A stretch of 64,000 bases of DNA from Ecdyonurus torrentis (Eukaryota; Arthropoda; Insecta; Ephemeroptera; Heptageniidae): NCBI GenBank assembly GCA_949318235.1, contig OX439137.1, forward strand, positions 7,933,872 to 7,997,871, written 5' to 3'. Positions 1 to 11,376 of this stretch are shown one piece after another. The first letter of the stretch is position 1, and every line of letters starts with the position of its first letter. Under the pieces are notes generated by a model, which ran no database searches, was not told the DNA's origin, and saw only the letters and a program-made list of their open reading frames with translations. The translations under genes were made by a program, and so were the position numbers.

Positions 1-127
1 CATCTCTTCTATAATGTTCCGAAGCAAGTGTGTAGGGAAGTTCTCTGGGAACAACTTCCTCCCAATATTGATCCTTTAGAAGTTCAGGATGTTCTTCATG
101 CATCTCGTCGACTATCATGTAGGCTGC
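1..127 (-). CDS. BEST: Bestrophin exon G (last visible, runs off window)
   Basis: The exon starts in phase 0 after TTTCTCAG at 128-130 and is open to the window edge (42 codons plus one base). It encodes AAYMIVDEMHEEHPELLKDQ, then YWEEVVPRELPYTLASEHYR. It corresponds to vertebrate [22 protein letters not shown] and is still closer to the insect form with HPELLKDQYW and ELPYT. This is the end of the conserved bestrophin core; the variable C-terminal tail lies beyond the window. Confidence 0.96.
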
Positions 128-1656
128 CTGAGAAATTAAATAATAATTATTAGTTTGTTTACTTTTATATTTGGTGTTTCTTTAAGTTTTGTCAGGGTGA
201 TTTCCTGGTGATCGTGTATCTATGTCAGTTCTGAAAAAAAAATTAATGAGACATTGTACTTACATTGTTCACCATTACTAACGCCTTCAATATAGCCGTA
301 TTTATTTAAAAGACTCAATCATTCAACACTGTAAAAGGTATAGGGATTTACCTGTTTTACAGATATAACTGGAAGTTGGCCAGTAGTTCATAGATAAAGC
401 CATAGACCATATAAAACAACATGTGCTTTTTAATGAATAAACACGAAATGGGATCTTCAAAACTGTTAACAATTTTTACCAGAATGTTATATAGCCCCAC
501 GAGAGAGCGTGAAAATACTGTAAAGTATGCAATTTCCGTGGCTATTCATGTTTTTGACGTCAGAAACATGTAAAAATCAGCAAAAAAAATTGTTCGGGTT
601 GCATAAATTGAAATTTTCTGACGTAGCTACAGTTGGGTTTTGAGACAAACTAAAGTTATTCATGTACGTCCCATCAAGTGTTTTGTGATATAAATGCTTA
701 TGTTTTATACTGTATTCTGGTATATTCCTTTAAAGGTACATCAGACTTGTATGATAAAAATTAATAAGTAATAATTATGCTATAGCAACATTTCTTCAAC
801 ATAGCATAACCTATGCTATTTCTTCATAATAACTATGAGACAATTAAGGCATAATTAATATGTTATACAGTATACTTATTTATGTTGTTCTTATTTAGCA
901 TCATTTGTGGTATAATGACATAAATGCAGGATAAATTACGTAATTTATTCTTTCCGTGTGCAAAAGTGTGTTTAGCAAAAAAAAAAAAAACTCAGAGCTC
1001 AATAATATTAAAAAAAAAAGTGTTAGCAGACAGCTTTGTCTTGATTTAACATGCCTTCTTACGGAAGAATGACTCAGCTTATAATAACTCAAGTTAAAAA
1101 AACTTTTCAATGCTAAAAATTTTACTATAGCTTACTGATGATTAAAGTAATTGCATTCCTGAATTTCTAGAAACTTCGTTTTATATTTATCCAATTTTTT
1201 ATCCAAATAACTTGACAGTTTAAATTACAGTACAGTAACAATTAAAACATCAAGAAAAAAATTCTGGCTCGAGTTATAACTGCTTCAAATTTCTATAAAA
1301 AAAAAGCATGCTAAATCAAGCCAGGAACACAAATACGTCTACTAGCACCTTTTTTATTTTACTAAAAACTGTTATCAGCTGGGTTTGCTTACTAAACCCA
1401 CTTTTGCAAGTCTGCAAGTTCAAATATTCTAGAAGAAGAAAAAATTATCATTAAGAATTACCAAACATTTTAATACCATGCATTGAATTCATGCTCAAAC
1501 CATTTTAAATAATATGTCGTACTTTCATACATAAGAAAAACAATTACTGAAGAAATGGTGATTTAAATAGTAGTGATAATAACAAGTGCTTTGAAGTGCT
1601 AATTTCAATAAGCTCGCGTAAGTGCCATTATTATTTATATATAACATGGTACTTAC
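128..1656 (-). other. Intron between exons G and the 72-nt exon
   Basis: AT-rich intron of about 1.5 kb. It contains a full copy of a 340-bp TTAA-flanked repeat (395-733) and an AT-rich miniature element made of repeated 'cataa/ttatgc' words (about 735-965). The rest (966-1656) is low-complexity AT sequence with nothing coding that I can support. Confidence 0.8.
395..733 (+). mobile_element. TTAA-type miniature element, family M1, copy 1
   Basis: The repeat begins AAAGCCATAGACCATATAAA and ends TATTCCTTTAA. It carries internal words shared with the other copies (AATAAACACGAAATGGGATC, CACGAGAGAGCGTGAAAATA, CATCAAGTGTTTTGTGATAT). Full copies have imperfect terminal inverted repeats of the type TTAAAGgmatAGACCA and TTAA at both edges, as expected for a non-autonomous DNA transposon. 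No coding capacity. Confidence 0.85.
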
Positions 1657-1728
1657 GTCCTTTTTGTTAGCTTTTTTGATCATCAATTCAAAGCACTTGC
1701 GCTCCTGGCCTGCTACCATCATGATATC
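1657..1728 (-). CDS. BEST: Extra in-frame 24-codon exon of the bestrophin gene
   Basis: This 72-nt exon has a good acceptor (TTGATAACAG) and a consensus donor (GTAAGT) and is in phase 0 at both ends. It encodes 24 residues with no stop: DIMMVAGQERKC then FELMIKKANKKD. The known family runs directly from the DRNLQ-like end of the preceding exon to the [10 protein letters not shown]-like start of the next, so this segment has no counterpart in vertebrate or insect bestrophins that I know. It is Lys-rich, hydrophilic and helix-compatible. Skipping it keeps the frame, so a cassette exon is likely. It could instead be an unused cryptic exon; transcript data would decide. Confidence 0.72.
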
Positions 1729-2693
1729 CTGTTATCAAATATAATATACTCTAGTTTATTTTTATATTTTACAATTAGTGGCATATAATGCATGATAAAC
1801 GTTATTCGTATAGCAACTATAGTGCTAACAAGAATGTTATAATAATTAAAAACTTAAGACATACATAAATATCCTAGATCTAACAGTTTTAACCCTTAAT
1901 TCAAAGTCAACTTAATCTTAAAATATTAATTTTTCTGTGGGGGAGATCCAATAATTGCACTAAAAATTAATGAATCATATATTTAAATTTATTTGAACCA
2001 CATACAGTAGATTGTCTCACACATAATTGCACTACCCAGGAAAATTATATTATATTTTTTATTTACTTGGTCGTTAAATTTATTTACGGCAATAATATAT
2101 TACGTAATTTATGCTGTATTAATGTCATTATATAGCATAAATGTTGCTAAATTTGAACATCATAAATAATTATGCTACTATATATATAACATAATTTCAC
2201 AAGTTTTTTATGCAGTTGATCACAAATTATGTTGTTTAAGGAATAGAATATTGCTGTAAGGTGGCTAGTATAATTATTACGCATTTATTTCTGTCCATCA
2301 AAAATTATATTGAAAATTGATATTTTTATTATTATTATTATTTTTTTTTAATCAAGCTTTATTTTGATTATTCCGATTCAAACATCAAATATGATGAAAA
2401 TAGTATGCGAGAAGGCAGTTTATGACGTATTGAATTATAATTTGAATAATATTTAAGGTACTTTTTTTCTCATAATTTTTTTCCTTTGATATAGAAATAT
2501 ATAGCTCACACTGAGATTTCTTTAAAACATTTAAAAGCATTGAATATGAACTGCACATACGATTTAAAATGTTCTTATTTGACTTATAAATCTGTTATCA
2601 TAAAAATATTTTACACACATCATAAACTACAATATCAAAGTATATATTAATTTTCTTTGAGATGGATAAGTTAGATTTGAAATAACAAGTTAC
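1729..2693 (-). other. Intron between the 72-nt exon and exon F
   Basis: About 1 kb. Positions 2010-2290 hold a copy of the AT-rich element family characterised by repeated ATAATTATGCT and CATAAATTATG words and a GCTAG(C/T)ATAATTATTACG end. The rest is unremarkable AT sequence. Confidence 0.7.
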
Positions 2694-2801
2694 CTTGATA
2701 TGCCTGTCAATTAGCCAATTCAACTCGATATCATCGTCATCCTCGCCGAATGGATTGATCAAAACTTCGGCTACTTTTAACCAACCAATGTAGAAACAAA
2801 A
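2694..2801 (-). CDS. BEST: Bestrophin exon F (calcium clasp)
   Basis: This 108-nt, 36-codon exon is in phase 0 at both ends (acceptor TTTTCAG, donor GTAACT). It encodes [20 protein letters not shown], then [16 protein letters not shown]. The Asn and the Asp run that coordinate calcium in the clasp (Asn296, Asp301 and Asp304 in human numbering) are present. The Gln293 position is Val, which is tolerable because that residue contributes a backbone carbonyl. This is the most conserved stretch of the family and is intact. Confidence 0.97.
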
Positions 2802-2875
2802 CTGAAAAGTAAATAATAAAAGATTATCAGAAATATAATAAATTTTAATAATTCATACAATAAATAATTACAATG

Positions 2876-3184
2876 TATAGGGTCTATGCATTCATGTTAA
2901 AGTCGACGCCATGTTGGATAACTCAATAACATGGGTAGCATAGGAAAAAAATCATTTTGCCAGTTTAAAAACACTATGCAGTAATTTTGAGAGCATTGAT
3001 GCTGTAAATATGTTGAATTAGTATCTCAAGTATGTGAGAAAAATAACAAAAAACAAAAAATAAACCGATTTCCCAAAGAAAATTAGCTCAAATGAAATTT
3101 GTCCTATGCTGAGCAATGTTATGCACTACTCCAGTATGGCCTCCAAGCGCAATAAATATGACGTCATCCGCATACACCCTATAT
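2876..3184 (+). mobile_element. Miniature element, family M3, copy 1
   Basis: About 305 bp, bounded by short inverted ends TATAGGGTcTATGC and its complement GCATAcACCCTATA. Copies recur in reverse orientation at 16705-17014 and 52437-52735, and a fragment lies at 41180-41322. Internal words such as CATGTTAAAGTCGACGCC and CTCCAGTATGGCCTCCAA are shared. A TA-duplicating DNA transposon is likely. Confidence 0.85.
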
Positions 3185-3223
3185 AGCTATACAATTTTCC
3201 TCATTATCATATTTCATAGTACC

Positions 3224-3509
3224 ACTCTAAAAATTGATGCATTACTTTAGTTACGAATCCTAACTTATTTAAGATATGCACTTTTAAGTTATTATGAGTA
3301 GCTAAAATAATGCATTTTAGCAAGTTGTTAAAAATAGCTAATTTAATTTGTTTTAAGTTTTTCAAGGTTTTTTAAGCTATTTTAGGTTAAATTAGCTATT
3401 TTTAATAATTTGCTAAAATGCATTATTTTAGCTACTCATAATAACTTAAAAGTGTATATCTTAAATAAGTTAGTATTTGTAACTAAAGTAATGCGCCATT
3501 TTTTAGAGT
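3224..3509. mobile_element. Foldback element, family M5, copy 1
   Basis: Nearly the whole 286-bp unit is an inverted repeat. The left arm begins ACTCTAAAAATTGATGCATT and the right arm is its complement ending TTTTTTAGAGT. TACC lies directly outside both edges (3220-3223 and 3510-3513), a possible 4-bp target duplication. The unit can form a long hairpin and has no coding capacity. Confidence 0.85.
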
Positions 3510-3623
3510 TACCCCTTCCGTATCAATATGTTTCAATTTTTTAACGCGATTATATTGTTTAAAAAATAAATAACCATTGTAATTTTATCTTCGTTTGAGA
3601 TATGAATACATTAATTTATCTAA

Positions 3624-3876
3624 CACTCTAAAAATTGGTGCATTACTTTAGTCAACTTATTTAAGTTAACCACTTTTAGGTTATTACGAGTAGCTAAAAT
3701 AATGCATAAATATAGCGAGTTTTTAAAAGTAGCTATTTTAAGTTGTTTTTTCAAGCTATTTTAAGTCAAAATAGCTATTGTTAATAATTTGCTAAAATGC
3801 ATTATTTTAGCTACTCGTAATAACCTAAAAGTGGTTAACTTAAATAAGTTGACTAAAGAAATGCACCAGACTCTCA
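3624..3876. mobile_element. Foldback element, family M5, copy 2
   Basis: A second, diverged copy of the preceding foldback, only 115 bp away. The same arm words are present (TGCATTACTTTAGT, TAGCTAAAATAATGCAT, GCTAAAATGCATTATTTTAG). The right end is degenerate (CACCAGACTCTCAT). Confidence 0.8.
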
Positions 3877-4409
3877 TATAGAATCCCCTTTCAATTACAT
3901 TTTTGCATACTGTTAGATAAAGAGAAGCATTATGTAAATTATAATTTTAAATAATGAAGACAATTTAAACCTTAGAAGAAGTAACACATTGTAGCAATTA
4001 ACAATAATCACATTTTGTCATCCTATAATTGGCATTGCAAAACTCACATCTAATATAGTAAGTAATAAAAGCATACACTGCAAATCTTTTTTCTTCTAAC
4101 TTACTAAAAACTGGTGATTTCCAGACCACTATTCTTGCCCCCTTATTTTGGTCATTTTTTGATGACCAAACGGTTTGGTTTCTTGTTTCTTACCAATTTC
4201 GGTCATTCTTACCAGTTTTTGGTTCGTGTACGATATCCTTATATTTAAAATATTCATAAAAAATTATTTGTAGAAATTTATTTTATAAAAAATAAAAAAA
4301 ATTCAACTTTTATTCGTTTATATCTATCCTTTGTTTACTCATATGCTAGAAGATATAAATCTGATATTTTATTTACACGCAAACATAAATTATAAAATCT
4401 TAATAGTAC

Positions 4410-4547
4410 CTGGAACATCGTAAAGATGGGGAAGTAAAGATCAATTTCTGTCATTTCATCCGCTCCTGATGAATAGGTTTTCTTCTCCACTATTTGTCGT
4501 CCCATGAGTGCCGCTAGGAAATATGTATACACAGACAGCGTAACCAC
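4410..4547 (-). CDS. BEST: Bestrophin exon E (TM3/TM4 region)
   Basis: This 138-nt, 46-codon exon is in phase 0 at both ends (acceptor CCTACAG, donor GTACTA). It encodes VVTLSVYTYFLAALMGRQ, a variable loop IVEKKTYSSGADEMTEIDLY, and FPIFTMFQ. It corresponds to vertebrate VVTVAVYSFFLTCLVGRQF...LVVPVFTFLQ. The GRQ after the membrane helix and the acidic linker with following proline are typical of the family. Confidence 0.96.
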
Positions 4548-5092
4548 CTGTAGGACAATGAACAAACATAGTATGAGTACATTGAAGTGTAATTAATTGG
4601 TTTATTAGTATTGGTTCAGAGATAGATCATTTTGCTCTGAAAACTGCAAACTTATTTATTATTTGTTTACTTTGGTATATTTTTCGTATTAAAAGGCTTA
4701 AATTTTTTTCCTAATACACTATTTAAATTAGAGACTTTTAACATTTATGGAATTTTTTCCATGTATAGAGAGTATTTCACAAACTTAATGCAGAATTACT
4801 TTTATCGATATTTTACAAGACAAAGGATACAAAAATATAGCATCATAAATTCTGACTATATAGTTTTATTAATTATAAAACATATCGTCATATACTTTAT
4901 ATTATATAAATAGTGATTTTTACTGCCATTTAAATAATTTAAGGAAACCTCAATTTTATAAAAGAATGATAGTATTTCATTTTTATAATTATTAAAAATA
5001 ATAATAAATATTTCAATTAAGAATACAAAGAAATTTTTTTATTCTATATATTCTGAAAGTAGAAATAATCCTGAATCGATTGATATATATAC
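4548..5092 (-). other. Intron between exons E and D
   Basis: The shortest intron (545 bp): plain AT-rich sequence with no repeat family that I recognise. Confidence 0.75.
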
Positions 5093-5331
5093 CTGAGTAT
5101 AGACTAAAGGTACACAGACGGTATCATAACCAATGAGAGAACCAAGTCGTCGCCTGATATCTGAAAGTTCTGACAGCATAGTCTGTACCACGTGATCACT
5201 TTGGATCATATTTTCTTTACGTGCACGGTTAATGATGTTCGTAGCCCACACTAGCGGCATCCAGTACTTCGCCATGGTTGTTTTCTCATCCATTAAGTCA
5301 AAAATCTTTTTCTCACTCTCCATCATCAAAC
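5093..5331 (-). CDS. BEST: Bestrophin exon D (cytosolic domain with aperture position)
   Basis: This is the longest exon (239 nt: 2 bases completing Gly, then 79 codons), with acceptor TTTCAG and donor GTATAT. It encodes LMMESEKKIFDLMDEK, YWMPLVWATNIINRARKEN, and ends GYDTVCVPLVYTQ. Aligning without gaps back from the conserved Tyr227-Asp pair, residue 46 (His, codon at 5192-5194) falls on the aperture residue (human BEST1 Ile205), and residue 59 (Arg) on Arg218. The family Trp after YD is replaced by Thr. The match to the family (YDWISIPLVYTQ) makes the assignment secure; the functional effect of the substitutions is inferred only. Confidence 0.96.
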
Positions 5332-6343
5332 CTGAAACATGAGACAGATCAATTAGAGTAATAATAATAAAAAAAAAGCTTTATTTTCATTCATCAATTT
5401 TTCATCAATTTGGAAAATGAAATTTTCAAACTAATTATTAAATGGGAGAAATTGTTTATGAGTAGAAGATACTTGTAGTTGATTATACAACTGACATTCA
5501 GCTGATATTTTCCATTGTTATTATCAGCTGATTATCAGGTGTTTTTTTATGTTAGCCAATCAGAAACTTGGATTTTTTTTTATCAAATTAAATAAGCGAC
5601 TTGTGATTTGAAAAAGAGGCCCAAAATGTCGTTTAAGTGTTAATTCTAAATACCATGATGTTTAATATGAAAGGTCAGTAATATTGTTAATAAAAAAGGT
5701 TATCGGTAACTAGGTGAAATTTCTTAGACAAAAATACTTTAAATCAAGAGTAATGCAAGTATTTAGGAATTATAGCGTAATGCTGTACTAAATTAACATT
5801 AAAAAAAACTGCCGTGGGTTTGTGGCATAGGGTTACCTGAGGGCATTTGAGGTGTTTTAATCATACGGTTTACTACACCTTTGACACATTTTGATTTAAA
5901 GAATAAAAAAAAATGCAATGATTTTTTTTTTCAATAGTTAATGTACACCTAAATTTGTATATTTTATTTTTATGTGTTCGGTTGTTGTTGCTATTTTTCT
6001 ATTGCCCCTAAAAAATTCGTTAAGTATGCAACCTGAATCACTTTGAGGACCAACAAAATGCCTAACCTTTAGGATGAAAACTTTTGATAAGATAAATTTG
6101 GGCTGAACTGGTTATAGAGTCGTATGACTTAAAACGTAAAACCAAACATGTATTTGATGTATTTTTATTATTTTACAAAAAAGTCTATTTTGAACTGAAT
6201 TGATAAGATAATTACCACAAATAATTAAATAATACTTATTTGAATACTGGATATCAAATTGTAATCTCAACACCTACTTTATTTTAAAATTTTGCATGTT
6301 ATTCAAATATAAAATAATTTACATATAACCGATTAAAAGAAAA

Positions 6344-6346
<3 letters not shown>

Positions 6347-6422
<76 letters not shown>

Positions 6423-6433
6423 TAATATATATT
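6347..6433. repeat. (AT)n microsatellite
   Basis: Continuous AT dinucleotide run followed by AT/AAT interruptions. Other pure AT runs of the window are at 37941-38055, 57196-57293 and 60276-60350. Confidence 0.95.
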
Positions 6434-8147
6434 TTTTTGCTAGAAGCAATTTTTGCAACATAGACAATTATTATTTAAGAAGTTATTAAATATTCATGTT
6501 GTGACCTAGGAAAACATTATATATAAAAATTTTATGTATACATAAAGGTCCTTGTATTATTATGTAATAAAGACAGTCATTATTAGACACCAGTCAGTCT
6601 GTGGAAATTATGATCATTTTTATTACCTTTAAATACTCTTTACATTGTAATAAGAAATATCATAGTAAAAGTAGTATCTTTTACATTTTTTATTCATATT
6701 TATGTAAGTTCTTATGAATAATTTTAGAATCTAAAAAATTATGCATGGAATACATTTTATTATTATTATCTTGTGCCACGCTGCCACATACACGTTTTCT
6801 GCAATAAAATAGCTCACTATAAATAAGTATGAATAATACATATAAATTTGTTCGATGCATTTCTTTTTGTAGAGTGTAGGCTAAAAGAGAGCTAAGATTT
6901 AAAATTTTATTTTTGTTTCTGTGACGGATAAAAATTGGAGTATAAAGAGATCACATTTCATTCTTTCTGTTGTGAGCTGGTACCGAAATTTGTAACAGGT
7001 ATTTTTTTTTTTAATATTCACTTCCATCTATTCAATATAAGAAGTACGGGGTAAAATTTCAAATATAAAAGCCTCTAACTATAACCCTATATTAAAAAAT
7101 TGACTAAATGCTGTTTAAAATAGGTTTCTTAAATAATTCACATATTGATTTTAAAATTACAGTAAATTTGTTGAGTTTTTTTATTTTTATTTTATTATTT
7201 TTTTTTGTAGATGCTAGAATATTCAAACCTTTTGTAATTGTAAATAAAAATTTTATTATTATATCAGTCATTGAGTATGATTTACTATAGTTTGGGCTTT
7301 TTAGTAAACAAAAATCAATCAGAAAAAAAATCTGATAATCTGTGATAGAAATTTCCTAGAAGCTACGTTATCCTAAAAAGGTGTTTAAAAAACACAATTA
7401 TTTTTAAAGAGAGGTATGGTAACAAAACTTATTTTATTTTTAATAATACTTTAATTAAAATTATTTTCTTATTATTACTTTATGTAACAAGTCATTAATT
7501 ACTTCTATCTTCTATACTTAAGCAATAAAAATAAATTACTTTTTATAAAGATTTTTTGTATATTTTGTACAGAGATTCAACTTATATTTTAATTTCATAA
7601 AAAAATCAATCATCAATAATAAAATACTCTTACTTTTATTATTATTAAAAAAATACATGTATATGTATACATTTTAAAATTTTTAGTGAAGTAAAATATA
7701 ATTAACAGAATTACTTATCCATGATTCAATTATATGCCCAGTCTAGCAAACAACGTGTGGTGTTTGTGAGTAAACTGCTAAAGAACATTTATGAGCTACA
7801 ATTAAGTGATAAGTAAAATTACGTTAAAAACATAATAATCTGCTAATTATTACATCTTTGAAAAACAAAACAATTAAAAATAAAACTTTTTTTTTTTTTG
7901 TAAAAATTCAAATAATGCAAATACACCCTTGAAGTATAACGTCATTTGTTTAAAAGCAGGCAAATGCAAGTACGCCCTTTGGGCGCAAGTACGTTGACAT
8001 AATATGCTTTTTATAGATGCACGAAAAAAATGCCTTTGAAAATTTTCAATAAAAATCTTTGAAACTATTCTATGATGGAGGTTAATTCCTAATATTTTTT
8101 TCATATTTAATTCAGAGATATATTAGCAATACTTACTTTTTATTCTG

Positions 8148-8181
<34 letters not shown>

Positions 8182-8411
8182 TTGCCTGTATATATTTTTA
8201 ATAGTGGTTATTTCATTTCTATGTCCCTTGCGTGTCATTATTTTCATTTAAAAAAACACAACTTATTCTCCCTAACATATTTATTTACTTCTATAACATT
8301 ATACTTTGATGTTGATCTATCCACAGATATAAAACAGAGTATAACTGTGCTGTTGGTTTTTACTTTGTCAGTGGTGAAAAGTAACTCTGCTGATCGTGAT
8401 GATATAGTATA

Positions 8412-8620
8412 AAGATAAACCACCCTACAGGCACGGACTGGCCATAAGAGCAAGTCCGCGATAGTGAACGTGCCCTCCCCCCTGTTTGGAAGCCCCTATA
8501 TAAGGCCCTAAAAGTGGTGTAACCAGGGTGTTATGTCCCTTTTGTGGCCCCTAGAGAGGGTGTTACACCCTTTTTGCGCACGAGGCCCCTTGAGTGCCAG
8601 TCTTTCCCTGATAGTATACC
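8412..8620. mobile_element. Probable hAT-like miniature element (GC-richer island)
   Basis: A GC-rich island of about 190 bp in AT-rich sequence. Imperfect inverted ends are CAGGCACGGACTGGC (from 8428) and GCCAGTCTTTCCCTG (to 8620), resembling the CAGG...GGACTGGCC ends of widespread hAT miniatures. The octamer ATAGTATA occurs directly after 8620 and also at 8404-8411, which would be an 8-bp duplication. That would place the left edge 16 bp outside the inverted repeat, so the exact left edge is uncertain. Confidence 0.6.
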
Positions 8621-11137
8621 ATATACAAAAACTTGCGATCGTCATATTATTCAGTTTTTTTTTCCTGTGATTCATGATGATTTTCATGGACAAAAGTACT
8701 TTATAGTAAAATTTTATGTATAATTTCTTGACAATATAGCTTAATTAAATATTATTTTCTAAACTTAAAGTAAAAGAATTTGTTGCATTACAGAGTATGA
8801 TATATAAAAACCTTGATTAAATTTAGATGAGTTTTCTTTTTGATATATTGTGATCATGATCTCTATATAATACGATAATTAACTATAATTTAAATAATAA
8901 AGTGTGAATATTAAGTCACAAGGTATACATATTTAAAATAATAATAATAGCATAGTACACACCATTCATAATTAGAGAGAGTCAAGTTTGCAGAAAATTT
9001 TATCGCGTCATAATTTTAATATTTAAATTAACTAATGTCAAGGTGAAAATAAAATTGAATTGGAACAAAATAAATTATTATGTAATGTATTTTAAATTCT
9101 TATACACTCATTATCAGATTTTTGTAGTCTGAAATTATTTGTAGTTATATGCTATAGTATAAGTATTATTTAAATAACAAATTTAATTTGCTACAAGAAA
9201 GGACAATTTTGAAAGTATATATGTACGATAAAAAATACCGTACGAATTCTACGTCATATGATACTTAAAATTATCTTATGATATCAAAAATTAAATTAAA
9301 TAATATTGATTATGAATTTGAAAACATGAGTAAGGCGTAAAAAATATTAATATCCATATGGACACCGTAATAAGGAAATTAAAAGTTATGATTTACAACA
9401 TGGTCTTTTATTTTTCAAATAATTATTTACAAAATAATAATGAGAAAGACTAAAAAAATTAGGGTGTAATTTTATTGCATTAATATTCATAAAGAGCATA
9501 TATCGTCTTGAATCGATAGTGCGATTTTCTATAATTTTCAACTTCATTAAGTACTTTTTTTAAAGCAAAGTAACGACGTCACGGCAGCGTTTTCCTATGC
9601 CCAAATACATAAGTTTACCGGTTATGACGTCATTTTTTTTATTTTCAAAAAGTAATTAAAAATACTCAAAAATTAGAAACTCATTTCATTTTAGTACAAG
9701 AGCGTGACTTTATTCACTTTGAATATTTTGTGTGGTAAAAAGTATTACTGTACAGCTAATATAGATATAATATAATTAACTCTGCACACTTTTTCCTTAA
9801 AACTTATTAGGTAAATTATGCACTTTGTAATTATAATAATAAAAGTAATTTTATAGTGTTAACATCGGTACTGGCAACAAATTTAAAAAACTTCATTTTT
9901 TAAATTTACAAATCATTCATTCATCAAGTCACTCACGTACTATATTAAAATCAATTTATTTTCAACGCCTATAAGTCCAGGTCAAAGGTGAGACAATTAT
10001 TTTATACCCGAGGTTATATATTAATATTATAATATGTGTCTGTTCGTGTGTAAACTTTATAGCTATATTTTAAAAAAATATAATATTTCATTGATAATAC
10101 ATCATAGAAACTTTAGTATTCTGAATAAAATATTAAATTAAAAAACAACATTCTAATAAAATAAAAGTGGTAGAGAAGGCTAATATAAAATTAAAAATAC
10201 TTCGATAAACAATAAAAATTGTAAACTTTAATGTATGATGTCTGCCACTGGATTCAGCGTATTATGGGGCTTCATTCGTTTAAAAATAATCAAAATAATG
10301 AAGTAAAAAAAAAAAAAAAAAAAAAAGGCGAGAAATTGTACAGAAAAAGTTTTAATATAACTTTTTTTTACTCCATTGCTCAATATATTTTTATTGAGAA
10401 TTAAAGTATTGCTTTAATTTTAATTAATTTTAATACATGATATTTCCATAAAACAATAGAGTAACTATATACATAATACCGTCGGCACATGAGCATCATA
10501 TGCTCTATCATTTACATAAAGTACTTTATAATTAAAATACTTAGAAATGATTATGAACATCAAATATTTCCGTCACTTGAATAAAAATCTTACTTCTACG
10601 AAATTATAGATTAAATTTTTTTATTAATTTATTACGTATAATATTTATAGTATTATTGACCTTTTACTTAAAAAGTGCACGTTAATCATGATTATAGAAT
10701 AATTATTAATAGCTCTTTCATATATAATTGTATTTATAGATACTTCAATGTAATTCTTAGTATAATTTTAAAAATTAAAAACAGCCTTAAACAGTTATAA
10801 ATAATGTAAATTTATTCACAACTTTTCTTTTATTTTAAAATGATCAGAATATAGGGAAATATTTTGCCCTCGTATTTCCTTGCACTAAAAAGTTAAGTCA
10901 CGTTAATTTTAAAGGACAAATAAGACGTGGTGTAGCTATCTTATAGATGGGGTCACCAGAAAAACGTTATAAGTCAAGGAAATTGAAAAAAGAATTATTA
11001 ATTTGAATATCAGTTATATTTTAACTTTTATTTTTCAATTGATTTCATTTATATTGAAATAGTTATTTTACTGAGCTTCTTTTTACTGCACACGGAAAAA
11101 GTGACTTAATATGTTGTACAACAAACTTACTTGTCAA

Positions 11138-11192
11138 TGCAACAACAACAACAACAACAACAACAGCAACAGCAACAGCAACAGCAAAAGCT

Positions 11193-11237
<45 letters not shown>

Positions 11238-11279
11238 ACAACAACAATAGCAACAGCAACAACCACAACGACCACAACG

Positions 11280-11366
<87 letters not shown>

Positions 11367-11376
11367 CAACAACAAA
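11138..11376. repeat. (CAA)n/(CAG)n trinucleotide array
   Basis: About 240 bp of CAA and CAG triplets with interruptions. It gives long homopolymer-like reading frames (Asn/Ser on plus, Val/Ala and Cys on minus) that are artefacts of the repeat. It sits inside an intron and has no flanking coding signal. Confidence 0.93.

Larger units (their letters stand above)
2802..4409 (-). other. Intron between exons F and E
   Basis: About 1.6 kb. It is largely occupied by one M3 element and two M5 foldbacks. Between 4100 and 4225 there is a weak inverted pair (ACTAAAAACTGGT with ACCAGTTTTTGGT) of unclear origin. Nothing coding seen. Confidence 0.75.
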
